Shown: positions 44,707 through 53,094 of the stretch, piece by piece
How the letters are laid out: every line of letters begins with the position of its first letter
Numbering within the stretch: position 1 is the first letter of the stretch
Origin: Streptomyces griseoflavus
Lineage (GTDB): Bacteria; Actinomycetota; Actinomycetes; Streptomycetales; Streptomycetaceae
DNA: 64,000 bases
Assembly: GCF_014649995.1 (NCBI RefSeq)
Contig: NZ_BMUC01000015.1
Coordinates: 131,511-195,510, forward strand
Direction: 5' to 3'
The notes under the pieces: model-generated
What the model was told of the DNA's origin: nothing
Databases searched by the model: none
What the model saw: only the letters and a program-made list of their open reading frames with translations
Position numbers and translations under genes: made by a program

Positions 44707-46560
44707 ATGAGTCCTTCGCAACCGGCTTCCCTCACCCGGGAGCCTCCCCTGCCGGCGGTCCGCCCGAGCCCTTCCGGAGGCGACGACGACACGGTCCTGC
44801 GCCTCCTTCGGGACCGGGTGGCACGGACACCGGACCGCACCGCCGTCGAAAGCCCCGGAAGCCGCCTCACCTACGGGGAACTGTGGAACAGGGCCGACCG
44901 GCTGGCCGAGGCCCTCCCCCGGCTCGGCGTGCGGCCGGGCGGCGCCGTCGGCGTGGCCGTCGACCGTTCGTGGCAGTCGGTGTGCTGCCTGCTCGCGGTT
45001 CTGCGGGCCGGCGCGCACTACGTTCCGCTGGACGGCGGCTATCCACCCGGCCACCTGCGCACCATGGCCGCGTCGGCGGCGGTGGACACGGTCATCGGAC
45101 GGTCCGCGGCGCTGTCCCGCTTCCCGGAGAGCGTCGCCCGCCACCGTGTCCATGTGGACCTGGCCCTCGCCGACCCCGGCGCGCCGCCGTGCGCCCGGCC
45201 GCTGCCCGACGAGCGGACACCGGCCTATGTCATCCACACCTCGGGTTCCTCGACCGGCCGGCCACGTCCCGTGGTGGTACCTCACCGGGCGCTGCGCACC
45301 GCGGCGTCGTCCCTCGGCGCCGAGTGCGCGTTCACCGCGGACGACCGGATCCTCAGCTTCGCCTCGATGAGCTGGGACACCTTCGGCGAGGAACTCTACG
45401 GGGCGCTGTCGTCGGGCGCCGCGCTCGTCATGGAGCCCCGCGCCCACAGTGGCTCCGTGCCCGGCTTCCTGGCGGCGGTCGAGCGGCGGTCCGTCACCGT
45501 GGTCGACCTGCCGACCTCGTACTGGCGCGAGATGGTCGACCACCTGAGCGCGACGCGGGAACCGCTGCCGCCCTGTCTCCGGCTGGTGATCATCGGCGGT
45601 GAGGCGGTGAGTGCCGAGGCCGTGCGCGCCTGGTGTGCCGCCGTCCCCGACCGCGTGCGCCTGCTCAACACCTACGGCCAGACCGAGACCGTCCTGGTGA
45701 CCCACGCCGCCGAACTCGGCGGCCCCCACGGCCGCGCACTGACACCCGGGGCCCCCGTTCCCATCGGACGCCCGCTTGCCCACGTGCGTCAGCGCATCAT
45801 CGACCCCGGCCCCACCGGGCGTGGCGAACTGGCCGTCGGCGGAGCGTCGTTGGCGTGGGGCTACCTCGACGCGCCGGCGGCGACCGCGGCGCGGTTCGTG
45901 CCCGATCCCGACGGGGGGCGGATGTACCTCACCGGTGACATCGTCGAGCCCGCGGCGGACGGCACGCTCCTGTACATCTGCCGCAAGGACCGCCAGGTGA
46001 AGATACGCGGCATCCGTGTGGAGCCGGAGGAGACCGAGCGGATGCTCCTGACCCACCCGCGCCTCACCGATGCCGCCGTGGTCGCCGAGCGGCCCGACGG
46101 CGGCACGGACCGGTTGCACGCCTTCGTGGCGGGACCGGACCTCGACGCGGGCGCCCTGCGCGCATGGCTCGGCGAACGGCTGCCCGCCCACCTCGTGCCG
46201 GCCCGCGTCAGCGTCCGCCGCACTCTGCCCACACTGCCCAACGGAAAGGTCGACCGCACCATGCTCACCGAAGCCGCGCACACCGAACCCGACCGCCTCA
46301 GCCGTACCGTCCAGGAGGTGTCCGACCTGTGCGGCGCCGTGCTCGACACCGCGTGCGGAGCGGAGGACGACTTCTTCGACAAGGGCGGCGACTCGCTTCT
46401 GACGACCCGTCTGATCTCCCGCGTCTACCGCCGCTACGACGTGGAGCTGACCTATGTGGACGTCTTCGAGGCGCGCACACCGGCCGCGGTCGCGGAGCTG
46501 ATCCTCGCCCGCGCGACCCGCCGGCCGGAACGGCAGGCTCCGCGCGGGCACGGGCGATGA
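44707..46560 (+). CDS. NRPS A-T didomain with divergent A domain, probably beta-lysine activating
   Basis: 617 residues from ATG 44707 (GAGGAGAAACG upstream). The A domain (about 25-520) is divergent. A3 reads HTSGSSTGRPRPVVV, with one extra residue and PRP in place of PKG. A4 is SWDTFGEEL, and A5 is NTYGQTE in place of GPTE. A10 keeps the Lys (LPNGKVDR). The T domain has Ser563 in KGGDS. By eye the code is DTEDIGTLVK. Two acidic pocket residues fit a basic substrate, and the stand-alone A-T form recalls the beta-lysine-activating didomains of tuberactinomycin clusters. A lysine 2,3-aminomutase gene lies 1.4 kb downstream. The assignment to beta-lysine is inference. Confidence 0.87.
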   Translation: MSPSQPASLTREPPLPAVRPSPSGGDDDTVLRLLRDRVARTPDRTAVESPGSRLTYGELWNRADRLAEALPRLGVRPGGAVGVAVDRSWQSVCCLLAVLRAGAHYVPLDGGYPPGHLRTMAASAAVDTVIGRSAALSRFPESVARHRVHVDLALADPGAPPCARPLPDERTPAYVIHTSGSSTGRPRPVVVPHRALRTAASSLGAECAFTADDRILSFASMSWDTFGEELYGALSSGAALVMEPRAHSGSVPGFLAAVERRSVTVVDLPTSYWREMVDHLSATREPLPPCLRLVIIGGEAVSAEAVRAWCAAVPDRVRLLNTYGQTETVLVTHAAELGGPHGRALTPGAPVPIGRPLAHVRQRIIDPGPTGRGELAVGGASLAWGYLDAPAATAARFVPDPDGGRMYLTGDIVEPAADGTLLYICRKDRQVKIRGIRVEPEETERMLLTHPRLTDAAVVAERPDGGTDRLHAFVAGPDLDAGALRAWLGERLPAHLVPARVSVRRTLPTLPNGKVDRTMLTEAAHTEPDRLSRTVQEVSDLCGAVLDTACGAEDDFFDKGGDSLLTTRLISRVYRRYDVELTYVDVFEARTPAAVAELILARATRRPERQAPRGHGR

Positions 46561-46826
46561 CACCAGTGTGCCGTGCACCATGCGGCCATTCCCACGTCTC
46601 GCCAGGTCCACGGACCGTCAGCCGTTCCCGCACGGTGGCACCCGCTGCCGTGACAGGTTGATGCGACGGCCCGGGCGCTGACAGCGGGCGGGCGGCCGGA
46701 CCACGATGTAGGCCAAGGACCGCGGCTCCCCGCGGTCGTCCGACTACCCCCGCCCGTACCGCCTCCGTGCCGGGCCCGCGCCGGCCGCCGATCCCCTACC
46801 CCGCTCCGGCGGGCGAGGAGGTTCTG

Positions 46827-47111
46827 GTGCACATGGTCACCGTAGTCCTCGCACCGGACCGCCCACAGTTCCGCACCGGCCAGGAGCCGGCCGAACTGGC
46901 CACCCACCTGACCACCGTCCCCGGCGACGCTCCCGTCCGCCACACGCGGATCGTGGTCGAACCCCGTCGTATCGGCATCGTGGTGTTCGTGCAGAGCGAC
47001 GGACCGGGAGCAGCCTTCACGGCCGTACGGGTCCTGTGCGAACGCGTGCTGCGACAAGCCGAGACGCTGTGCGGGTGGGCCCTCGTCTCCGTCGCGGTCA
47101 GCATTCCCTGA
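46827..47111 (+). CDS. Small hypothetical protein in the NRPS cluster
   Basis: 94 residues from GTG 46827 (GAGGAGG five bases upstream); ATG 46833 is a possible alternative. It reads MHMVTVVLAPDRPQFRTGQE, then a compact alpha/beta-looking sequence with AFTAVRVLCERVLRQAETLCGW. I do not recognise a family and see no catalytic motif, signal or membrane segment. Third-position GC and the ribosome site support it as real. It lies between the beta-lysine-type A-T gene and the response regulator and is presumably cotranscribed with them. Confidence 0.6.
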   Translation: MHMVTVVLAPDRPQFRTGQEPAELATHLTTVPGDAPVRHTRIVVEPRRIGIVVFVQSDGPGAAFTAVRVLCERVLRQAETLCGWALVSVAVSIP

Positions 47112-47194
47112 CGGCGCTCCGGCCCTCTATGGCGGGCCCCGACGGCGCGAGCACCGGCGGACGACGGCGGGTCACTTCCTTCGAAGGAGTCTTC

Positions 47195-47923
47195 ATGAGG
47201 TACGCCGCACAGCCCGCTGTCCGCCTGATGATCGCGGACGCTCAGGAGATGTCCCGGCACGGACTGCGCTCGATGCTGGCCGACGACCCGGGCGTCGAGG
47301 TGGTGGGCGAGGCCGCCGGCGCCGCCGACGCGCTGTACGAGGCACGGTCCTTACGACCGGACATCATGATCGTCGACCACGACCTGCCGTCCGCGGGCGG
47401 CCTGGACCTGGCGCGGCGCCTGAACGACGGGGAGATCGGGCACGTCGTCCGCACCGTCGTGCTGAGCAGCACCTATTCCGACGAGGCGCTGTCCACCGCG
47501 GTGCGCCTGCAGGTCGGGGGCTATCTCGACAAGAGCTGTCCGGCCCTGGAACTGACCGCCGCGGTCCACGCCGTCGCGGAGGGCGCCGCATTCCTGTCGG
47601 CCCAGGTCACCAGGCAGCTCTTCGAGCGCTTCGAACTCCTGCCGAGCCACCCCGCCCTGGACGAGGCGGAGCAGGTGATGGGCCTGAGCCAGCGCGAGGT
47701 GGACGTCGTGCGTTCGATCGGCGGCGCCCTGTCCAACCGTGAGATCGCCAAGGAGCTCGGCGTCTCGGAGACGACGGTGAAGTCCCACGTCTCGCGTCTG
47801 CTGACCAAACTCGACCTGCGCGACCGGGTCCAGGTCGCCCTGCTCGCCGTGCGTCTGGGCCTCGTCCCGCTGCACGCGACGCCCTCGGACGCCGGCCCCG
47901 CGAACGTGCTCGCCACCACATGA
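47195..47923 (+). CDS. NarL/FixJ-type response regulator with atypical acidic pocket
   Basis: 242 residues from ATG 47195 (GAAGGAG upstream). The receiver domain (about 8-130) has the phosphoacceptor Asp61 in IVDHDLP and the Lys in YLDKS. The usual pair of acids at the end of strand 1 is reduced to one (IADAQE, Asp15-Ala16). The LuxR helix-turn-helix is at about 170-230 (LSQREVDVVRSIGGALSNREIA ... TTVKSHVSRLL). There is no sensor kinase next to it. Codon 53 is TTA (47351-47353). It lies inside the NRPS operon, 67 bases before the aminomutase gene, and probably regulates the cluster. Confidence 0.88.
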   Translation: MRYAAQPAVRLMIADAQEMSRHGLRSMLADDPGVEVVGEAAGAADALYEARSLRPDIMIVDHDLPSAGGLDLARRLNDGEIGHVVRTVVLSSTYSDEALSTAVRLQVGGYLDKSCPALELTAAVHAVAEGAAFLSAQVTRQLFERFELLPSHPALDEAEQVMGLSQREVDVVRSIGGALSNREIAKELGVSETTVKSHVSRLLTKLDLRDRVQVALLAVRLGLVPLHATPSDAGPANVLATT

Positions 47924-47990
47924 CCACCCCATCCACGCGCCGTCCGACGCGGCGCCCGGCCTGACGGCCGGGCGAACGACGAGGAGAGAC

Positions 47991-49409
47991 ATGCCACTGC
48001 ACGCCGGCCAGCCGTACGTCTACCGACGCCGTGACCCGTCCGAACCCGACTGGCGACGCATGCCGGGCTGGCACGACGTCGACGCCGCCTCCTGGGAGTC
48101 GGCGCAGTGGCAGCGTGCCCACTGCGTGCGCACCGTGCGGCAACTGCGCGGGGTACTGGGGGATCTGGTCGACGCCTCCTTCTACGCCGACCTGGAGCGC
48201 GACCGCGCGGAGCGGGCCACCATGTCGATGCTCCTGCCGCCGCACGTCCTGAACACCATGGTCCCCGACGTCACTCCGCGGGGCCCCGGCAGCCTCACCG
48301 CGGAGCTCTACGCCGACCCGGTCCGCCGCTACATGCTGCCCGTCTACTCCGACCGGCACCCCACCATGCCCTCCCACCCCCTCGCCGAACGGGACTCGCT
48401 CCATGAAAGCGAGATGTGGGTGACCGAAGGGCTCACCCACCGCTATCCGACGAAGGTGCTCGCCGAACTGGTGTCGACCTGCCCGCAGTACTGCGGGCAC
48501 TGCACCCGCATGGACCTGGTGGGGCAGTCCACCCCCCAGGTCAGCAAGAACCGGCTGGAGCTGAAGCCCGCGGACCGCAACGCGGCCATGCTCACCTACC
48601 TCGCAGAACATCCCGAGGTGCGTGACGTGGTCGTCTCCGGCGGCGACGTCGCCAACGTGCCCTGGCCCCGGCTGGAGGCCTTCGTCACCTCCCTGCTGGC
48701 CATCGACTCCGTCCGTGACATCCGACTGGCCAGCAAGGCCCTGGTCGCGCTGCCCCAGCACTGGCTGGCGAGCGACGTCGTCGACGGTGTGGCCCGTCTC
48801 GCTGCACTGGCACGCCGGCGCGGCGTGCAACTCGCCCTGCACACCCACGCCAACGCCGCCCAGCAGATCACCCCGCTGGTCGCACGGGCTTCACGCGCGC
48901 TGCTGGACGCCGGGCTGCGGGACGTCCGCAACCAGGGGGTGCTGCTGCACGGAGTCAACGACAGTGCCGACAAGCTCCTCGACCTCAGCTTCGCCCTGCT
49001 GGACGAGGCATGGATCATGCCTTACTACTTCTACCTCTGCGACATGATCCCGTTCAGCGAACACTGGCGGCTCACGCTCAGCGAAGCCCAGGACCTCCAG
49101 CACCAGATCATGGGATATCTGCCCGGCTTCGCCACCCCGCGCATCGTCTGCGACGTCCCCTACGTGGGCAAACGCTGGGTGCACCAGGTCTCCGGCTACG
49201 ACCGGCTGCACGGTATCTCGTACTGGACCAAGAACTACCGCACCACGATCGAGGACGGCGGCCCCGAGGCCCTGACCCGGGCGCACGAGTACTACGACCC
49301 GGTCCACCTGCTGTCCGAGGAGGGCCGCCGCTGGTGGCGGCGCGGCGAGCCGACCGGTGTGCCGGCCCTGCCGCCGGCCTCCGCGGCCGCCGGACCACCC
49401 GGTCGCTGA
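47991..49409 (+). CDS. Lysine 2,3-aminomutase (radical SAM), beta-lysine supply
   Basis: 472 residues from ATG 47991 (GAGGAGAG upstream). The radical-SAM 4Fe-4S motif CPQYCGHC gives C164, C168 and C171. Asp351 (YLCDM) and Asp388 (VCDVP), exactly 37 residues apart, correspond to the two acids that hold the epsilon-amine of lysine in the clostridial enzyme (D293 and D330). The PLP lysine is probably Lys394 in DVPYVGK, a one-residue-shorter replacement of the usual PGGGGK. The reaction is L-lysine to L-beta-lysine. The neighbouring divergent A-T didomain is the likely consumer. Confidence 0.9.
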   Translation: MPLHAGQPYVYRRRDPSEPDWRRMPGWHDVDAASWESAQWQRAHCVRTVRQLRGVLGDLVDASFYADLERDRAERATMSMLLPPHVLNTMVPDVTPRGPGSLTAELYADPVRRYMLPVYSDRHPTMPSHPLAERDSLHESEMWVTEGLTHRYPTKVLAELVSTCPQYCGHCTRMDLVGQSTPQVSKNRLELKPADRNAAMLTYLAEHPEVRDVVVSGGDVANVPWPRLEAFVTSLLAIDSVRDIRLASKALVALPQHWLASDVVDGVARLAALARRRGVQLALHTHANAAQQITPLVARASRALLDAGLRDVRNQGVLLHGVNDSADKLLDLSFALLDEAWIMPYYFYLCDMIPFSEHWRLTLSEAQDLQHQIMGYLPGFATPRIVCDVPYVGKRWVHQVSGYDRLHGISYWTKNYRTTIEDGGPEALTRAHEYYDPVHLLSEEGRRWWRRGEPTGVPALPPASAAAGPPGR

Positions 49410-49508
49410 GCCGGCCGGACCGGGCACGTCGCGCCGGACCGGCCTCCGCCTCGTCGACACTTCCGCACCGACCCGGAACAAGCCCGGGTCCGTTCCCCCG
49501 GAGTATCC

Positions 49509-50729
49509 ATGCCTCCCCATGCCACTCGGCTCGCGCCCGCGACCTCCGTCGACGCGCCGGCCGCCTCGGACGTCCGCGAGTCGATGACCCGGCTGCCGGA
49601 ACCCCTGCAGCTCCCGCTGACGTGGCTGACCGGCAGGCCGTACACCGGTCAGCGCGGTCCGCGCCCCACTCCCGGATTCCATCTGGCCGGCGGAGTGGTC
49701 TCCCTCGTCACGGGGCCGGCCGTCAGTACCGCCGCGCTGGGAGCCGGCGGCTGGTGGACATTGCTGTTGGCGGCCGGCTGGGCGGTGACTCTGCACGGCC
49801 TGCGCAACCTGCGCATGATGGTCTACCACCAGTGCGCCCACCGGAACATGTGGGCGCGCAAACGCCTCGACCGGGCACTGGGCCGGGTGATCGCCGGACT
49901 GCTGCTGGTACAGGACTTCGACGGCTACGCGCGCGAACACGTCGGCGACCACCACGCACTGCGTCACATGACACCGGCCGACCCGACCGTGCAGGCCATC
50001 CTGGTCTCGCTGGAGCTGCGCCCGGGAATGACGCGCGCTCGGATGTGGCGCCGCGTCCTGGGCAAGATCGGCTCACCGCTGTTCCACGCGCGTTTCACGA
50101 CGAGCCGTGTGCGCTCCTACCTGGCGGCGGCCCCGTGGCCCGACCGGCTGCTGGCCGTGACCGGCCACGGTCTCGCGTACGCGGCGGCCGTCACGACCGG
50201 CACCTGGCCGTGGCTGCTGCTCGCCTGGACGGTCCCGTTCACCGTGCTGTACCAGATCAGCAACGTGCTGCGGCTGTGCGTACGCCACACCTTCCCCGGG
50301 CCCGGGGTGCGCGAGAAGCGAGGACGGGACTACTTCGGGCGTCTCACCAACGCCATCTTCCTCGGCGAGCGCGCCCCGCGGAGCGGACTGCCGCGCGGCC
50401 GGGCGACGGCCGCCTGGATCCGGTGGGGCGCCCGCATGCTGACGGTGCACCTGCCGGCCCGCTACCTGGTGCTGACGGGCGACACCGTCTGCCACGACTA
50501 CCACCACCGCTACCCGATGAGCAGGCAGTGGGCCGACTACCTCTTCGCCCGCCAGCGCGACCTGGAGGCCGGGCATCCGGGATGGCCGCCGTACCGCGAG
50601 GTGTGGGGACTCGTCACCGCGATCGACACCGTGTTCGACTCGCTGCGTACCGCCGATCCCGAGACGTACGACCGCGCACGACTTCCCAGGCTGTCCGAAC
50701 GCGCCCTGTTCAGCGCGTTCGAGGACTGA
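49509..50729 (+). CDS. Membrane fatty-acid-desaturase-family di-iron oxygenase
   Basis: 406 residues from ATG 49509. The three histidine boxes that bind the di-iron centre are present: HQCAH (H107-H111), HVGDHH (H144-H149) and HDYHH (H329-H333). Hydrophobic stretches at about 55-90 and 205-245 are membrane spans. The family inserts double bonds or hydroxyl groups using O2. In this cluster it could desaturate a lipid tail or, as in some peptide pathways, hydroxylate an amino acid. There is no acyl starter C domain or fatty acyl ligase in the window, so an amino-acid or peptide substrate is as likely as a lipid. Confidence 0.87.
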   Translation: MPPHATRLAPATSVDAPAASDVRESMTRLPEPLQLPLTWLTGRPYTGQRGPRPTPGFHLAGGVVSLVTGPAVSTAALGAGGWWTLLLAAGWAVTLHGLRNLRMMVYHQCAHRNMWARKRLDRALGRVIAGLLLVQDFDGYAREHVGDHHALRHMTPADPTVQAILVSLELRPGMTRARMWRRVLGKIGSPLFHARFTTSRVRSYLAAAPWPDRLLAVTGHGLAYAAAVTTGTWPWLLLAWTVPFTVLYQISNVLRLCVRHTFPGPGVREKRGRDYFGRLTNAIFLGERAPRSGLPRGRATAAWIRWGARMLTVHLPARYLVLTGDTVCHDYHHRYPMSRQWADYLFARQRDLEAGHPGWPPYREVWGLVTAIDTVFDSLRTADPETYDRARLPRLSERALFSAFED

Positions 50730-50798
50730 CGCGGTAGCCGCGCGCACCCCCCGCGCCGGCCCGGCGGGCATGGGCCGCCCGGGCCGGGAAGCAGAAGT

Positions 50799-50833
50799 GG
50801 ATGTGCCGCCCCCTGCCGCGGGGCGGCACATCC
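50799..50833 (+). terminator. Perfect hairpin between the desaturase and quinone-oxidoreductase genes
   Basis: 14-bp perfect inverted repeat (50799-50812 and 50820-50833, 7-base loop), 70 bases after the desaturase stop and 7-10 bases before the ribosome site of the next gene. It may end most transcripts or act as an attenuator; no T run follows. Confidence 0.65.
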
Positions 50834-50859
50834 GTCGCAACGAGGAGAGGACACCGGAT

Positions 50860-51837
50860 ATGCGTGCCGTCGTCGTGAACGAGACCGGAGGGCCCCACGT
50901 CCTCCACGAGCGGCAGGTGCCGCGACCGTCACCGGGCCCCGGCGAGGTGCTCGTCCGCATCGAGGCGGCGGGAGTGAACTTCATCGACACCTACTTCCGC
51001 GACGGCACCTACCCGGCACCGTTACCGCTGGTGCCGGGCCAGGAGGCCGCGGGAGTGATCGTCGAAGCCGGAGCGGGCGCACTGGACGACGCGGCCTTCG
51101 CCGTCGGTGACCGCGTGGCCTTCGCGACCGTGCGCGGAGCCTACGCCGAGTCGGCGAGCGTCCCGGTCACCGCACTGGTGCCCGTACCCGACACGATCGG
51201 CGCCCGGAACGCCGCCGCCCTGCTGCTCCAGGGCCTGGCCGCGCGCTATCTCACGCACGACACCCACCCCGTGCGCGACGGCGAGGTCGTCGTCGTGCAC
51301 GCCGGCGCGGGTGGTCTGGGCCGGCTCCTCGTGCAGCTCGCCACGGCCCGCGGGGCACGGGTGCTCGCCACGGCCTCCACCGAGGACAAGCGTCGCTTCG
51401 CCCGGGACGCCGGGGCCCACGCCGTGTGCGGCTACGAGGAACCGGACGGCCTTCGTGCCCGCGTGGACGAGATCAGCGAGGGCCGTGGTGCTTCGGTCGT
51501 CTTCGACGGGGTCGGGGCGCCGACGTTCGAGTCGAGCCTGCGGGCGCTCGGCCCGCGCGGGCACCTGGTGCTGTGCGGCCTGTCCGGTGGGCGGGTACCG
51601 CCGTTCGACCTGGACCGGCTGCGCAGCGGTTCGCTCACGGTGTCGAGGCCCAGCCTCGCCGATCACACCCGGGACGCCGCGACACTGCGCGCGTCGGCGG
51701 CCGACCTCTTCGACCATCTGACGCGGGGACGAGTGAGTGCCCGGGTGCACGCCGAACTTCCGCTCGCCGACGCGGCGGAGGCTCACCAAATGCTCCAATC
51801 GCGCCGAACGGCGGGTAAGTTGCTGCTCATTCCCTGA
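50860..51837 (+). CDS. NADPH:quinone oxidoreductase-like (zinc-free MDR) enzyme
   Basis: 325 residues from ATG 50860 (GAGGAGAGG upstream). It has the GroES-like N-terminal domain (VNFIDTYFRDGTYPAPLPLVPG) and Rossmann motif HAGAGGLGRLLVQLA near residue 150. The zinc ligands of alcohol dehydrogenases are missing, as in quinone reductases. It reduces quinones or enones with NADPH. Codon 55 is TTA (51022-51024), so translation should depend on bldA. It is the last gene of the rightward arm, convergent with the SbnB gene 71 bases away. Confidence 0.9.
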   Translation: MRAVVVNETGGPHVLHERQVPRPSPGPGEVLVRIEAAGVNFIDTYFRDGTYPAPLPLVPGQEAAGVIVEAGAGALDDAAFAVGDRVAFATVRGAYAESASVPVTALVPVPDTIGARNAAALLLQGLAARYLTHDTHPVRDGEVVVVHAGAGGLGRLLVQLATARGARVLATASTEDKRRFARDAGAHAVCGYEEPDGLRARVDEISEGRGASVVFDGVGAPTFESSLRALGPRGHLVLCGLSGGRVPPFDLDRLRSGSLTVSRPSLADHTRDAATLRASAADLFDHLTRGRVSARVHAELPLADAAEAHQMLQSRRTAGKLLLIP

Positions 51838-51908
51838 TCCGTGCGGCAGGCGAGGGGGGGACGCACGGTGCGGAGGGCCGCCCCCTACGCCGGCCGCGGG
51901 AGCAGGCC

Positions 51909-52970
51909 TCAGCCGCTGGCGTCGGGTGAGGGGAAGAATCCCCGGACCGGACTGACTCGCCCCGAGGCGACGGCTTGCTCGAAGACGTAACGTCCCAGGG
52001 ACAGATCGAGCACTCCCAGCCCGAACGGCGAGAACACCACCGGTCGGTCGGAGGGCAGCGTGCGCCTGCCGGCGAGATAGTCGGGCAGGGTCCCGGTGAC
52101 GAAGTCCCGCCTGCCGGTGGCCTGTTCCGCCAGATGGACCGATGTCTCCGCCCGCAGACAGTGGTCCACGTCGTCCAGCACGTTCGCGGCCCCCGTGATG
52201 AGTGCGGGGGCCAAGTCGCGCAGGGACACGTGCAGTACGAGCGGTGCGTGCTCCAGGCACCGTGGGTCCTGGACGTGCGGGCGGGCGGCGGTCGTGGCCA
52301 GTACGACCAGCTCGCCGGCCCGGATCGCGGTCTCCGCGTCGGCGGCCACCGCGAGTTCCCCGGACGCCGGACGGCCGGCGAGGGAGGCACGGAACGTCTC
52401 GGCGTGTGCCGGGTCGGCGTCGAAGACGGTGGTCCGGTCGAACGACCAGCCGGTCTCCACGAGGTAGGTGTGAATGTGGCGGGCGATGAGTCCGGTGCCG
52501 ACGAACGACACCGTGCGGGGACGTGCGCGCCCCGGCCGCACCTCGCTGAGCCGCTCCGCCGCGAGCGCGGCCGACGCGGCGGTGCGCGCCGCACTGATCA
52601 AGGACGATTCCAGGCACGCGTACGGGTGGCCGGTGTCCGGGTCGTTGAGGACCAGCACGGCCGAGGCGCGGGCCAGGCCGGCCTCGGTGTTGCGGGGGTA
52701 ACTGGAGATCCACTTGATGCCGTTGACCGCACGCTCGCCGGAGACGGAGGCGGGCAGTGCGATGATGCGCGCTTCCGGCCGGTCGGGAAAGCGCAGGAAG
52801 TGCGAGTGCGGATTCACCGTCCGCCCCTCGCCGTGGGCTCGGTAGGTCCGGTCGACGAGGTCGCGCACGGTGCGGTGGCGTCCGGCGAGGACGGCGGCGA
52901 CGGTGTCACCGCCGATGACGCAGAAGGCCGGAGCCGTGGCGGTCGAGGGCGGGGTGGTGACGGCGGACAT
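51909..52970 (-). CDS. sbnB: SbnB-like 2,3-diaminopropionate biosynthesis dehydrogenase (ornithine cyclodeaminase family)
   Basis: 353 residues from ATG 52970 (GGAAGG upstream). The ornithine-cyclodeaminase/mu-crystallin fold shows in NPHSHFLRFPDRP, GIKWISSYPRNTEAGLARASAVLVLND and the NAD motif VSFVGTGLIARHIHTYL. The GIKWISSYP variant is typical of SbnB. Known for the family: NAD-dependent oxidation of N-(2-amino-2-carboxyethyl)-L-glutamate to L-2,3-diaminopropionate and 2-oxoglutarate. Its partner SbnA is encoded at 59537-60523 in the same arm. In tuberactinomycin clusters the equivalent gene is vioK. Confidence 0.92.
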   Translation of the reverse strand: MSAVTTPPSTATAPAFCVIGGDTVAAVLAGRHRTVRDLVDRTYRAHGEGRTVNPHSHFLRFPDRPEARIIALPASVSGERAVNGIKWISSYPRNTEAGLARASAVLVLNDPDTGHPYACLESSLISAARTAASAALAAERLSEVRPGRARPRTVSFVGTGLIARHIHTYLVETGWSFDRTTVFDADPAHAETFRASLAGRPASGELAVAADAETAIRAGELVVLATTAARPHVQDPRCLEHAPLVLHVSLRDLAPALITGAANVLDDVDHCLRAETSVHLAEQATGRRDFVTGTLPDYLAGRRTLPSDRPVVFSPFGLGVLDLSLGRYVFEQAVASGRVSPVRGFFPSPDASG

Positions 52971-53094
52971 GGGAACCTTCCTGAACGGGGGCGTTGGGGA
53001 AGCGGCCGGGCGTGGACGCGTACGGCAGCACGGTGCCGGGGCTTCTGTTCGACGCTCGGAGCGACGAGGGTCGCGGACCCGCGCGCCGGTGGCC

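Noticed and set aside
47991-49409. Loss of the PLP lysine in the aminomutase (no PGGGGK motif)
   Set aside because: DVPYVGK lies at the expected distance from the substrate-binding Asp388 and supplies a lysine one residue earlier, so the enzyme is probably intact.
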